A DNA stretch of 56,239 nt from contig DWYP01000034.1 of the NCBI GenBank assembly GCA_019118605.1, positions 1-56,239 of the forward strand, given 5' to 3'. Position 1 is the first letter of the stretch; each line of letters starts with the position of its first letter. Source of the DNA: Candidatus Alistipes faecavium (GTDB lineage Bacteria; Bacteroidota; Bacteroidia; Bacteroidales; Rikenellaceae). The notes under the pieces are model-generated. The model searched no databases. It saw nothing but the letters and a program-made list of their open reading frames with translations, and was not told the origin of the DNA. Positions 17,063 to 26,431 of the stretch are shown piece by piece. The translations under genes and the position numbers were made by a program.

Positions 17063-19015
17063 CTACTCCTCGACCGTGTGTCCTTCGACGGAGAACTTCA
17101 GCTGAGGATCCGACTCCTTGAAGGTTCCGTCGGCCATGCGCAGCGTCCACTTCTCGGCCTGAAAGATCTCCTTCCAGATCCGTGCGTCGTCCCACATCGA
17201 CTTCACGTAGTGGATACGCATCACCGGCGTGGTCTCACGCAGGACGAAATCCAGCGACATGATGCCGTCCTGGCACGAGAGGAAGCTCTTGAAATAGGGG
17301 AACGAGCGCCGTACGAGGGGCTTCTCGATGCTCGGAAGCTCCATTTCGTAAATGGCCTGGGGATACTGCTCGCTGTCGCCCCACTTCTCCTGGTTGGCGA
17401 CAAAGCGCCCCTTGAGGGCCTCGATCTCGCGGAACATCACCTGCGCGAACTCCTCGCGCGTAACCTCTCCGGCCGGAGCGTAGCTCTTCAGCACGGTGTG
17501 CATCGGGAAGACCTTGTCCTCCTCCTTGCCGGGGATGACCAGCTCCCTGGCGTTGATCGCCTCCTCGAACTGCTCCTCGGTGACGGGCACCGCAGGATCG
17601 ACATAGACGGTCACGTCGACCGGGCAGGCGAATTCAGCCGTGAATCCGTAGATTCCCTCGATCTTCTGGAGCGCCATGCCGAAGTAAACCATGTCCATGC
17701 GGTCGTGGAGTCCCTCGACGCCCAGCTTCAGCACGCCGAGCACCGGCACGTCGGCCGACGGCGTGGCGTATTTGCGCTGCGTGGGCGTAAAGATCGCGGC
17801 CTGGATCTTCACCGTATCGGTCTTCGCGGGGTCGAAGAGCACCTCCACGCCGTGTCGGCGCACGAAGGTCTTGACTCCGTAAACGCCCGCCACGGTCTGC
17901 ATCTTCGCCGAGAAGGCCTTCGACGAACCGTAGCACTTCACGGTCTGCAGTCCGTCGAGGCGGTAGGTCTGGAGACCCTCCACCTGCTCGTAGTCGCCCC
18001 ACTTCTCGTCGATGGTCGGCAGTTCGGTCGTGGAGCCGAGCCATACGGCAACGGCGAAGAGCACGACGGTGAGGATGCCCGGAACCCAGCGCAGCGACTT
18101 GCGGCCGTTGAACTGCAGGGCGCCCGTCGCGCACGACGAAATGCACTGCCCGCACATCGTGCAGTCCACGTGCTTGACCTTCGCGAGGTCCTGGACGCGG
18201 ATGTTGTAGGGGCACTTCTTCGTGCAGAGCCCGCAGCCGTTGCAGGAGCTGGCGTCACGCGTGACATACATCAGCGGGAAGGTGCAGCTGCGGAGCTTGA
18301 TCATCTCGATCAGGTAGCTTGCAAGGCACGTCGCGCCGACGACCCAGACCCAGATGCCCTCGATGCCGAGCAGCCCGAGGATCCATGCCACGGCCGCAGC
18401 GGCGAGCAGCAGCCACGTGAACTTGAAGATGTTGCTTGCGGCGCCCAGCGGGCAGATGTACTTGCACCAGAACATCTTCACCACGAAGCCGCCCAGGAGC
18501 AGCAGCACGAGGCTCGTGAGGGACATCCAGAGGACGATCTCGCCCTTGAATCCCGTGGCCACGGCATAATAGGGGTCGAGCTGCTTGCAGAAGAGCTCGC
18601 TCGAGGAGAGCGTGTTGTAGAGGATCGTGAAGAGCAGAACGTACTTGACAACGCGCAGCAGCCTGTCGGCCACGCTTCCCGAACGGATCTCGACCTGCAC
18701 ATGCAGCTTTTTCCCGATGCGCCCCATCGCTTCGCCCACGGTGCCCAGCGGGCAGAGGTATCCGCAGAAGAGCTTCGAGAAGAGGATGACGCCCACGGCG
18801 AGGGCCAGGCCCATCATGATCTGGAGCATCGACATCGAGCAGGCCAGCGAATTGTTGACCAGATAGGTGCCGAAAGCCTGCAGCCCGCCGAACGGACAGT
18901 ACTTCTCGACATCCACGGCCTTGTCGGCCAGCGACGACCAGATCACCGTGACCGCAATGGCAGCCAGGACGCCCCACTGCAGCACATGTTTCAGGTAATT
19001 GGGTTTTCTTTTCAT
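17063..19015 (-). CDS. Membrane polyferredoxin (NapH/RdxA-like) with C-terminal HMA-like modules
   Basis: This 650-residue inner-membrane protein has about six transmembrane segments. It carries two CxxxCP motifs (C84-C88 and C184-C188), as in NapH/NosR/CcoG-like proteins, and two 4Fe-4S clusters' worth of cysteines: C258, C261, C264, C268 and C285, C288, C291, C295. After a last membrane helix (about 311-328), a large soluble part contains two stretches (about 355-415 and 430-505) with the beta-alpha-beta pattern of HMA domains but without CxxC. It should pass electrons across or along the membrane; the acceptor is unknown. It is the last gene of the five-gene TonB receptor operon, suggesting reduction of an imported metal or complex (inference). 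Confidence 0.8.
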   Translation of the reverse strand: MKRKPNYLKHVLQWGVLAAIAVTVIWSSLADKAVDVEKYCPFGGLQAFGTYLVNNSLACSMSMLQIMMGLALAVGVILFSKLFCGYLCPLGTVGEAMGRIGKKLHVQVEIRSGSVADRLLRVVKYVLLFTILYNTLSSSELFCKQLDPYYAVATGFKGEIVLWMSLTSLVLLLLGGFVVKMFWCKYICPLGAASNIFKFTWLLLAAAAVAWILGLLGIEGIWVWVVGATCLASYLIEMIKLRSCTFPLMYVTRDASSCNGCGLCTKKCPYNIRVQDLAKVKHVDCTMCGQCISSCATGALQFNGRKSLRWVPGILTVVLFAVAVWLGSTTELPTIDEKWGDYEQVEGLQTYRLDGLQTVKCYGSSKAFSAKMQTVAGVYGVKTFVRRHGVEVLFDPAKTDTVKIQAAIFTPTQRKYATPSADVPVLGVLKLGVEGLHDRMDMVYFGMALQKIEGIYGFTAEFACPVDVTVYVDPAVPVTEEQFEEAINARELVIPGKEEDKVFPMHTVLKSYAPAGEVTREEFAQVMFREIEALKGRFVANQEKWGDSEQYPQAIYEMELPSIEKPLVRRSFPYFKSFLSCQDGIMSLDFVLRETTPVMRIHYVKSMWDDARIWKEIFQAEKWTLRMADGTFKESDPQLKFSVEGHTVEE

Positions 19016-19057
19016 GCAATGTGTTCGTGTTGTGTGTTTGTGTGTCGCGGGGTCATG

Positions 19058-20626
19058 CTACTCGGCATCCTGGATGCAGCGTACGGGAACGGCACTGTAT
19101 GCACCGTTGTAGGCCACCGTCAGACGGTTGTAGTTGGCGTTGTAGGTAATCATGCCGGCATAGTACTGGATGTTCTTGATTCCCGACGACGCGTCCCCTG
19201 CCGTGTTGTAGGTAATCTGATAGGACGTCGAGCTGGGGAAGTAGCCCATGCCGAAGGCCGTGGCGTCGGCTGCCGACTTGACGGCCATGTAGGCCGGAGT
19301 CGCCGAGGCCGATGCTGCGTTGATGTATCCGCAGCCGAGGAGGTTGAACCCGTCGGCATTCAGGGTCGGGATGGGAGCTCCTGCCGTAGCAGAATCAAAG
19401 TAGGGCGACGTGGGGTCGGAAAGTCCACCCGAACCCGTGCCGGCCAGCTTCATCCACTCGTCCAGCGTCGGGATGTGCCATCCCGGCGGGCAGATGCCCT
19501 GAACACCTTCGTATTTGTCGAAATTATCTCCGGAGAGGGCCCCGTCGATGCCCAGCAGCACGGGATAGCTGTACAGCAGGCCGTTCTTCTCCGCGAGGTC
19601 GGGAGCGGCCGTCTTGTCCAGGTCGCACGGATTCCAGATGCCGCTGCCGTCGGTCGGATCGCTCGATACGCTCTTCCCGGCGGGTACGTAGCGCAGGTTC
19701 TCGGCCATCCACGTGCGGCCGTCCTTGAGCGTCACGATGCGGTACTTCACGCCGCCCCACTCGACCGTCGGAACGTCGAGCGTGCCCTGGCCTTCGGTCA
19801 GGATCTCGTCGGCCTCCTCCCAGGCGTCGATCGGGCCCTCCATCGAGACCTCCATGTTCGCGGGCTTCACGCGCACGGTCACCGGATAGCTCTTGCCGCC
19901 GATGAGTTCGGTCTCGGTATAGCTCTGTGTGCGGGTTCCCTCGGCGGTGGTCACCGCAACGCTGAACTTCGCCGACTGCGGGACAAGCAGCACGTAATAC
20001 TTCGATCCGGCAGCCACTTCACGTGCCGTCACATCCTGAACCGCGCCGTCGCTCTTGACGGTCACCGTATTGGCCGAAGCGTCGATCACGGCCGTGCCGA
20101 TGGTTCCCGTCACCGCAAGCTTCGTGACAGGATAGTCGGTCTCGTTGTCCACGGTGAGGATCAGACGGGCCATTTTGTGGCGGAAGGTCATGCCGATGGC
20201 GTTCTTCGTAGGATACACGTTATCCTTGTAGGCCGTCATCAGGTCCGAAGCGCCGTATCCGTCGCCGTTCTGGTCGGCGGCAATGGTGAACTCCGCGGGA
20301 GCCGGGTCGGTATAGGGATAGTATGCAAAAAGCGTCGAGGGAGCGTTGACATCCTCATACCAGAGCAGCGCCTCCTCGGCCGAGAAGCGGCTGTCCGTTC
20401 CGTAAACGAACTTCCGGTTCGAGACATAGGTCTCCTGGGCGGTCGTAATCGTAACGCCGATGGCGTCATCGGCCTCGAAGTCCACCTCCGTGGCGCGCGT
20501 GATCGTGGGATCGATCGTCACCTTCATGTTCTCGGGGGATGTTCCGTCGGTCGTCCCGCTTTCAAACTTATTGTCGCAGGCGCCCAACAGCAGGGCGGCA
20601 ATTGCGAACGTAAAGATTCTTTTCAT
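19058..20626 (-). CDS. Fimbrillin-like lipoprotein with C-terminal FISUMP domain
   Basis: This 522-residue lipoprotein (lipobox LLGAC) has an N-terminal half of the Mfa/fimbrillin type (ITRATEVDFEADDAIGVTI, the DLMTAYKDN box and FRHKMARLILTVDN) and a C-terminal FISUMP domain (Fibrobacter succinogenes major paralogous domain: WGGVKYRIVTLKDGRTWMAENLRY..., GICPPGWHIPTLDEWMKL). It is likely exposed on the cell surface, as a pilin-like or adhesive component or a ligand binder. It sits 35 bp after the DUF6850 gene and 42 bp before the polyferredoxin gene in the same operon. Confidence 0.82.
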   Translation of the reverse strand: MKRIFTFAIAALLLGACDNKFESGTTDGTSPENMKVTIDPTITRATEVDFEADDAIGVTITTAQETYVSNRKFVYGTDSRFSAEEALLWYEDVNAPSTLFAYYPYTDPAPAEFTIAADQNGDGYGASDLMTAYKDNVYPTKNAIGMTFRHKMARLILTVDNETDYPVTKLAVTGTIGTAVIDASANTVTVKSDGAVQDVTAREVAAGSKYYVLLVPQSAKFSVAVTTAEGTRTQSYTETELIGGKSYPVTVRVKPANMEVSMEGPIDAWEEADEILTEGQGTLDVPTVEWGGVKYRIVTLKDGRTWMAENLRYVPAGKSVSSDPTDGSGIWNPCDLDKTAAPDLAEKNGLLYSYPVLLGIDGALSGDNFDKYEGVQGICPPGWHIPTLDEWMKLAGTGSGGLSDPTSPYFDSATAGAPIPTLNADGFNLLGCGYINAASASATPAYMAVKSAADATAFGMGYFPSSTSYQITYNTAGDASSGIKNIQYYAGMITYNANYNRLTVAYNGAYSAVPVRCIQDAE

Positions 20627-20661
20627 GGTACGTATCGTTTTGGGGTTAAGATTGTTTGTCG

Positions 20662-22158
20662 CTAAAAGTTGTATCCTACGCTGAGCGTTGCCGCGATGCG
20701 GTTGGCCTGCGGGACATACTGCAGGTCGAAACCGTGTTCGCAGCGTGCCGTGAGGTCGACGTAGAAGCGGCGGATGTTGCGCCGCACGGCGAGCCCGACG
20801 CCGAGCCGCGGGGCCGTGAGGTATTCGTTTTCGTAGAGGTAGTACTCGGTCAGCTGCGAGGGGTAGTCGCCCGGGGCCGCGGGGGCCTCGGAGACGCGCT
20901 CCTTCTCACTGAAGGAGCCCTTGCGGAAATCCGCGGCGACGGTGGCCTCCCAGGCCCCGAAACGGTAGAGGAACGTCGTCCAGACGGTCTGCCAGTGCAT
21001 CCGCTGCTCCTTGACGCAGGGGTACATGAGCGTCGACTCGCGGTTGAGCTGCGTGTAGGTTGCGCCGATGCGCCAGTCCATCTGCTCGCGCTTCCATTCG
21101 TATTCGCCGTTCAGGTCGAGGCTCCTGCGGCCGAAGATCGGCGTGGAGCCGTGGATATGCGGCGTCGAGACGCCGTTGACGGTCTCGTAGGTGATGATGT
21201 TCTCCCGGTTGTCGAGCGACTCCCACTCCATCCCCAGGCGGACGTAGTGGCGGCTGAGGGATTTGCCCAGCGTCACGACGGCATCGGCCGTGAAGTTGTC
21301 CGTGGCGAACTCGTGCCAGATGGTTCCGCCCTCGCCCGTGCGGCCCTGGCGGTTGCGGTAGGCCGCCTCGGCGAACAGCGGCCCGTACTGTGCCTGCACG
21401 GCGGCGCCCTGCGTGGTCTCCCGCACGGGGAATCCCGAGACGCCCGAGGTGGTCAGATGCAGGTCGTTGCTCTCCCACAGCTGCAGCGATCCGTAGCGGA
21501 GCCCGCGGTCGAAGAAGGCCTTGTAGGATTCGGGCGTGGAGCCGATCTCCTCGGCCTCGAGCTTCTCATTGTCGATACCGACGATGTAGGAGGCTCCCGC
21601 GGCGAAACGCCCGGCCCGGTAGAGGATTCCGGGGGCGAATTCGAAATCCAGGCGGGTGTTCTTGTGCCGGAGATCCTTGCGCTTGGCGTAGTTCCGCGCC
21701 TCGAAGCGGGCGTCGAATCCCGCCAGCCAGTGCGGATTCAGCTCCGCGGACATCGCAGCCTGGAAATTGTAGCTCTCGCGGATCTTGCGCCCGGGGGTGA
21801 ACTCCAGGATGTCGACCGGATAATAGCCCGGGACGGTGAACATCGAACCGCACATGTTGCGTCCGTCGAAATAGTCGTAGTTGAAACCTCCGGCGAAGGA
21901 GACGCGCTTCAGGTGGCGGATCGACTCGGTGCGCACGCCGGCGTTCCAGCTGTTGTCCGACGACGAGTGGCTCGTCATCCCGCCGTTCTCCTTGGTGAAG
22001 TAGGCCTCGGCATAGGAGTGGCTGATGCTGTCGAGGCGGATTCCCGCGGCGTTGAGCGAGGCGTTCCACGGATTGCGGCGCCACGTCTGGTCGAAACGAT
22101 CCTGCGCCACGGCTCCCGTGGCGGCGATCAGCAGCAGAAAGATCAGTATCCGTTTCAT
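20662..22158 (-). CDS. DUF6850-like outer-membrane beta-barrel protein
   Basis: The 498-residue product has a signal peptide (cleavage near AVAQ) and about 470 residues of alternating hydrophobic/aromatic strands, ending ...RIAATLSVGYNF with a C-terminal Phe, as expected for an outer-membrane barrel. The N-terminal RFDQTWRRNPWNASLNAAGI fits the DUF6850 family, which I recognise as a partner of DUF4876 proteins and TonB receptors in Bacteroidetes operons. Its start overlaps the DUF4876 stop by four bases (ATGA), indicating translational coupling. Its function in the operon is unknown. Confidence 0.78.
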   Translation of the reverse strand: MKRILIFLLLIAATGAVAQDRFDQTWRRNPWNASLNAAGIRLDSISHSYAEAYFTKENGGMTSHSSSDNSWNAGVRTESIRHLKRVSFAGGFNYDYFDGRNMCGSMFTVPGYYPVDILEFTPGRKIRESYNFQAAMSAELNPHWLAGFDARFEARNYAKRKDLRHKNTRLDFEFAPGILYRAGRFAAGASYIVGIDNEKLEAEEIGSTPESYKAFFDRGLRYGSLQLWESNDLHLTTSGVSGFPVRETTQGAAVQAQYGPLFAEAAYRNRQGRTGEGGTIWHEFATDNFTADAVVTLGKSLSRHYVRLGMEWESLDNRENIITYETVNGVSTPHIHGSTPIFGRRSLDLNGEYEWKREQMDWRIGATYTQLNRESTLMYPCVKEQRMHWQTVWTTFLYRFGAWEATVAADFRKGSFSEKERVSEAPAAPGDYPSQLTEYYLYENEYLTAPRLGVGLAVRRNIRRFYVDLTARCEHGFDLQYVPQANRIAATLSVGYNF

Positions 22159-23399
22159 AACTCCTCACGCAGCGATTGTGTCTCCCGCTCATAGAAATCG
22201 TTCGACGAGTTGTTGGTATCGTAGTAGACCTCGAATCCCGCCGACTCGGTGGCGTCCTCGTTCAGCCGCCGGTGGAGCGTATGCCCCTGGGCCATGGCCG
22301 AGAACCCCACGGCTCCGGCATCGACATCCGTGCGCAGGCGCTTGGTGCGCACCGCCCCGGTGTTGTCGGCGACCTCCGCGCCGTCGACGATCCACTCCCA
22401 GGGCACCTTCGTGTAGAGCAGGCTGCCGTTCTGGGCCTCGGAATCCTTGGTCGACAGATAGGCCTCGAGGTCGAAGCCCTCGGGTGCACGGAAGATGATG
22501 ACCGCCGGGGAATTGTTCGAGATCACGTAGGTGTTGGCGCCGCTCTCGCCGCTCTTTCCGGTTTTCTTGAGCACCTTCATGTAGTGCGCCTCGTCGATCT
22601 GGTCGCCCGGAGTCGGCGTGGGATTGTTCTTCGTGCCCGGATAGAGCAGCAGGTCGTAGAGCACGAAATACCCCTTGCGGTTCAGGTTCACCGACTGCGA
22701 ATAGGTCGCCGTGTGGTCTACGCCGTGGTAGGCGATCACAGCATCCTCCCCGGGCTGGAGCGGGAAATCGCTTCCCGTTCCGGGGAACTGCCACACGCAG
22801 TCGGGAATGGCCGCGAACTCCCGGAATACGAGGTTCCCCGAGGAGTCGGTGCTCGTCCAGGGATTGTTCTGCGCCGAGGAGTTGTAGGGCGCGACGGTTC
22901 CCAGGCACAGTCCGTCGAGATACTGCGTCTCGAAGGAGTTGTTGTGCAGGATGATGTACTTGTCGTAGGTATAGGAGCCCGTCGAGGGGGGATCCTGCGG
23001 ACAGCCTGCGGAGTAGATCTCCTTGATGATGATCGTCCCGGGCTTCGAGAAGTCGAGCTCCACCGAGAGGGAGAGGTTTCCCTTCGAGAGGTCCACCAGC
23101 TCGACCGAGCCGTTGAATACGGCCTCGTCGTCGGGCAGGTCGAGCACCGAGAGCTTGTAGTGCCCGGCGGTCACGCGGAACTCCGCGGCCCCGGAGTTGT
23201 CGGTCTGGGCCGTGTAGACGTTCCCGGAATTGCGGTCCGCGAGTGTCACGTCGACGCCGGCCCGCAGATACTGCGCATAGTCTTCGGGATATACGACCGT
23301 CACGTCCAGCGTCCGCACCGCATCCCCGTAGGGATCCCTTTCGAACGACGTGCAGGCCGCCGAAAGCAACAGAAGCAGATAGATAGTCAGCTTTTTCAT
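22155..23399 (-). CDS. DUF4876-like surface lipoprotein
   Basis: This 414-residue lipoprotein (lipobox SAAC) begins with a short Ig/CarboxypepD_reg-like module (DVTLADRNSGNVYTAQTDNSGAAEFRV, about residues 25-110). The main domain has the DUF4876 pattern IIIKEIYSAGCPQDPPSTGSY...DKYIILHNNS, which resembles lamin-tail-type beta sandwiches. It lies 6 bp after the TonB receptor gene and overlaps the DUF6850 gene, so it is probably the surface partner of that receptor. The ligand is unknown. Confidence 0.8.
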   Translation of the reverse strand: MKKLTIYLLLLLSAACTSFERDPYGDAVRTLDVTVVYPEDYAQYLRAGVDVTLADRNSGNVYTAQTDNSGAAEFRVTAGHYKLSVLDLPDDEAVFNGSVELVDLSKGNLSLSVELDFSKPGTIIIKEIYSAGCPQDPPSTGSYTYDKYIILHNNSFETQYLDGLCLGTVAPYNSSAQNNPWTSTDSSGNLVFREFAAIPDCVWQFPGTGSDFPLQPGEDAVIAYHGVDHTATYSQSVNLNRKGYFVLYDLLLYPGTKNNPTPTPGDQIDEAHYMKVLKKTGKSGESGANTYVISNNSPAVIIFRAPEGFDLEAYLSTKDSEAQNGSLLYTKVPWEWIVDGAEVADNTGAVRTKRLRTDVDAGAVGFSAMAQGHTLHRRLNEDATESAGFEVYYDTNNSSNDFYERETQSLREEL

Positions 23400-23405
23400 C
23401 GTTCG

Positions 23406-26243
23406 TCAGAATTTGAGGCGTACCGTCAGTCCGTAATAGAACGCGGGCGTGAAGACCGACTTGATCCCCGTGGCATACGAACGCAGGAAAGGACGCGAAT
23501 TGGTGAAGTTGTTGGCATAGAACGAGATCGACACATGGTCCCCGATCTCCTTCGTAATGCTCAGGTTGGCCGAGAAGTAGGGATCGTATCCGTCCTCGTT
23601 GTAGGTGTAGGTGTTCGACGAACGCAGCAGCAGCGACCCGAACTCTTCGGGGTTGCTGCGCTCGGCGTCGGTGAACGGATGGCGCACGCCGTCGCGGTCG
23701 AGGTATGCGATGGGCCAGATGGCCGTGTAGCTGTTTCCGTCGTAGATGCTCCCGCCGGTGGGATTGCGATCCTCGTCGACGTTGAAGGCGTACTCCTGCC
23801 CGTTGTACTCCGAGAGGCGCTGCGAACGGCGGATGAGCGCCGCCTCGAGACGCAGGGTCACGATCATGCGGATCGAGGGAAGGTGGGTCGTCGCCGTGAG
23901 GTTCATGTCCAGGGCATGGGTCTTCGTGCCGTTGTAGGTGATCGTCGAGGCGCTGCCGTTGTCGGCATAGATGCCCACATAGGGATAGAAGTCCCCGCCC
24001 GAGGAGGTTGCGGGGTAATACCACGCCTCGCCCTCGTTGATGTATTTCGTATACCCGTAGGCGCCGTCGAGGCGCAGCTGCGTGCGCAGGGGCCGGATCT
24101 CGGGGAAGTCCACGACGAACTCCAGACCCATGCGGTCGACGGGCGAGCCGTTGCTCTGGTAGATGTTGCGCACAAAAGTCCGCTTGTCGGTGCCCGTCAG
24201 GGCGATCCATCCCTGTTCCATGTGGTCGGCGTCGCGGATGAACATCTCGCCCGACTGGTTGTCGAGTTTGAAGAGCGGATTCGCCGGCATGACGAAGGCC
24301 TCGCCGTCGGGCGTCGTCGCGGGGAGCGAACTTACCCGGTAGGTGTAGGGTTCGTATTCGTTGGTGAGCTCGTAGGGATAGCGCGTGCGGTTGAAGTACC
24401 CGACGAGCGAGATCGAGGTCTGCCCGATGCGCAGGTCGACGCCCACCTCGGAGTTGCGGTTGCGCTGCCACCTCAGGTCGGGGTTATACATGAGCTCATA
24501 CGGGCGCGTGTGGTAGACGTAGAGGCTCTGACCGCCGTACGAAATGCCGTAGACGGGCGTATCGAGGTAGTTGGGATCCGGGTAGAGGATGTTGAACGAG
24601 GGGAGCTTCTCGGTGATGCCCCATCCTCCGCGCACGGTGATCCAGTCGGTGATGCGGTACTTGAGGTTCAGGCGCGGCGAAAGGCTCTGGGTCTTGTCGT
24701 AGCGGGTGCCGCGGATGAAGGTCTTCTCGCCGCGCAATCCGGCCATCAGCTGCACGGAGCCCTTCCCGAGGGGCACGGAGAGCGTCTCCTCGACGTAGGC
24801 CGCAAGGTTGTGCATGTAGGGGATGTCGGTATAGGGCCGCGGGCGGTACCCGTTGGGCGCGAGTTCCGCCTCCTCGTAGTAGGCGCCCTGCCCGACGTTC
24901 CCGTCGGCGCGCCACGAGAGGCCCGCCTTGGCGCTGCTGTGGATCTCGCCCCAGCTGCGCACCCACGTCGCCTTGAGGTTCGCGGCATAGTCGAGCTGCT
25001 TGGAGTCGATGCACTGCGTGGAGTAGTAGGTCGCCGGGAGCATGTCGGCGATGAAGTATCCCAGCTCGGTGGCGTGCACCGCGGGGCTCGAGGTCGAGGT
25101 GGTGTTGTAGACGTGCTTGCGCGAGAGGTTGTCGGCGAAGTTCACCGAGGCGTCGAATTCCACGTTGGTGATGGCCTTGCGGTTGAGCAGCCACTTGAGC
25201 GACGTGTTGGCCCGGAAGGCGTTGTCGCGGGCCTTCTCCCACTCCCCGGCCTGGGCATCGGGATCATCCTCGGAGTTCATGCCTCCGATGTTGGAGGCCA
25301 TGCCCAGGTCGAAGCGCAGCACCCGTGCGAAGGTGTTCTGGTAGTTGAGCGAAAGCCCCGTGCGCGAATAGGAGGTGTAGGGCGACGTGGGGTTTTTCGT
25401 GGCCTGGGTGTACTCGACGTTGCTGTTCAGCACGCCGCGGCGCTTCCCGAGGTCGAAGCCCTTCGACGCGGACATCTGCTTGGTCCGGGGATTGGTCGAG
25501 AGCACCAGCATGTAGGGCGTGCGGCCCTTGCGGGTCGAGATCCTGACCATTCCCGAGGAGATGTCGCCGTATTCGGCCGACGGAACGCCCGTCACGACCT
25601 CGACCGACTCGATGGACGTGGAGGCGATGTTGCGCGTGCTCACGCCCGACATCTCGCCCAGCGAGGCATTCGTCGACAGACGCACGCCGTCGATTTCGAC
25701 GGCCGTGCCGAAGGAAGCGTTCCCGGCCTTCGAGCCGCCGTCGCGCAGCGAGAAGACGTTGTCGTTCATCAGGTCGGGGTTCACGGTCTTGCCTCCGGGC
25801 AGGAGCGTCGAGATATCCGAGACGTTGACCATCTGCAGGTGGTTGATGGCATTTCCCTCGATGGTGCGCGAGGTGGCCATGGCGTTGGTCGACTCGCGGG
25901 CCGTCACGACGACGCTTTCGAGTTTCAGGTTATCCTCGGGGGCATACAGGCGCAGCGAATCGGTGTGTGCGCGGATTTCCACCTCGGTCAGGGTCGTGAC
26001 GTACCCCAGGCAGGAGACCGAAAAGAGCACCTTCCCGCCGGGGACGTTCCTGACCGAGAAGTTGCCTTTGCTGTCGGCCACGGCCCAGAGCCCGGCATCG
26101 GGAAGTTCGACCACGGCCTGACCGATCGGGGTTTCGGAGCCCTGCACCAGCACGCGGCCCGAAACGTTGTACTGTTGTGCGGCCAGGCTTGCCGGCAGCA
26201 TCCAGCATGCCGCCCATAGCAATCGTAATAGGATTCGCCTCAT
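23406..26243 (-). CDS. TonB-dependent outer-membrane receptor
   Basis: This 945-residue receptor has a signal peptide, a CarboxypepD_reg domain (VSGRVLVQGSETPIGQAVVELPDAGLWAVADS, about 27-105), a TonB plug (VEIDGVRLST..., with SVEVVTGVPSAEYGDISSGMVRISTRKG) and a barrel ending ...YYGLTVRLKF. It lacks the SusC signature and has no SusD partner, so it resembles receptors for metal complexes or peptides more than glycan importers; this is an inference. It is first in the operon that ends with the polyferredoxin gene. A -7 box and a palindrome lie just upstream. Confidence 0.9.
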   Translation of the reverse strand: MRRILLRLLWAACWMLPASLAAQQYNVSGRVLVQGSETPIGQAVVELPDAGLWAVADSKGNFSVRNVPGGKVLFSVSCLGYVTTLTEVEIRAHTDSLRLYAPEDNLKLESVVVTARESTNAMATSRTIEGNAINHLQMVNVSDISTLLPGGKTVNPDLMNDNVFSLRDGGSKAGNASFGTAVEIDGVRLSTNASLGEMSGVSTRNIASTSIESVEVVTGVPSAEYGDISSGMVRISTRKGRTPYMLVLSTNPRTKQMSASKGFDLGKRRGVLNSNVEYTQATKNPTSPYTSYSRTGLSLNYQNTFARVLRFDLGMASNIGGMNSEDDPDAQAGEWEKARDNAFRANTSLKWLLNRKAITNVEFDASVNFADNLSRKHVYNTTSTSSPAVHATELGYFIADMLPATYYSTQCIDSKQLDYAANLKATWVRSWGEIHSSAKAGLSWRADGNVGQGAYYEEAELAPNGYRPRPYTDIPYMHNLAAYVEETLSVPLGKGSVQLMAGLRGEKTFIRGTRYDKTQSLSPRLNLKYRITDWITVRGGWGITEKLPSFNILYPDPNYLDTPVYGISYGGQSLYVYHTRPYELMYNPDLRWQRNRNSEVGVDLRIGQTSISLVGYFNRTRYPYELTNEYEPYTYRVSSLPATTPDGEAFVMPANPLFKLDNQSGEMFIRDADHMEQGWIALTGTDKRTFVRNIYQSNGSPVDRMGLEFVVDFPEIRPLRTQLRLDGAYGYTKYINEGEAWYYPATSSGGDFYPYVGIYADNGSASTITYNGTKTHALDMNLTATTHLPSIRMIVTLRLEAALIRRSQRLSEYNGQEYAFNVDEDRNPTGGSIYDGNSYTAIWPIAYLDRDGVRHPFTDAERSNPEEFGSLLLRSSNTYTYNEDGYDPYFSANLSITKEIGDHVSISFYANNFTNSRPFLRSYATGIKSVFTPAFYYGLTVRLKF

Positions 26244-26269
26244 AACAACCTCTCTAACACTAACAAGAG

Positions 26270-26300
26270 CAAATTTATGAAAAAAAGACTAAAAGTCTTT
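26270..26300 (-). promoter_or_regulatory. Promoter box and palindromic operator candidate of the TonB receptor operon
   Basis: The minus-strand TAAATTTG (26270-26277) matches the Bacteroidetes -7 box, about 27 nt before the ATG. Seven bases further upstream lies a perfect palindrome AAAGACT-AAA-AGTCTTT (26284-26300), where a repressor would block the -33 region. No TTTG -33 element is seen, so transcription may need an activator. Confidence 0.45.
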
Positions 26301-26431
26301 CATATGCGGACGTTTTTTTCACAAGCGAAACCCTGGCGAAACCGCAAAACGAAAGAATATGAAAGGGAAAATCGCCCCGGAAGGTGGCAGACAGAGGCCG
26401 GAAAGGAGATCCTGGCGTCCCGCCGGGGCGC

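Noticed and set aside
15617..20665. Very long plus-strand open frame (about 1,680 codons) opposite the S46 peptidase and polyferredoxin operon
   Set aside because: It is a mirror of GC-rich minus-strand genes. The translation is rich in Arg, Val, His and Gly with no domains, and the minus-strand genes have clear families, signal peptides and operon spacing.
22176..26219. Long plus-strand open frame opposite the TonB receptor and DUF4876 genes
   Set aside because: Same reason: low-complexity Arg/Val/His/Gly-rich shadow of genuine minus-strand genes.
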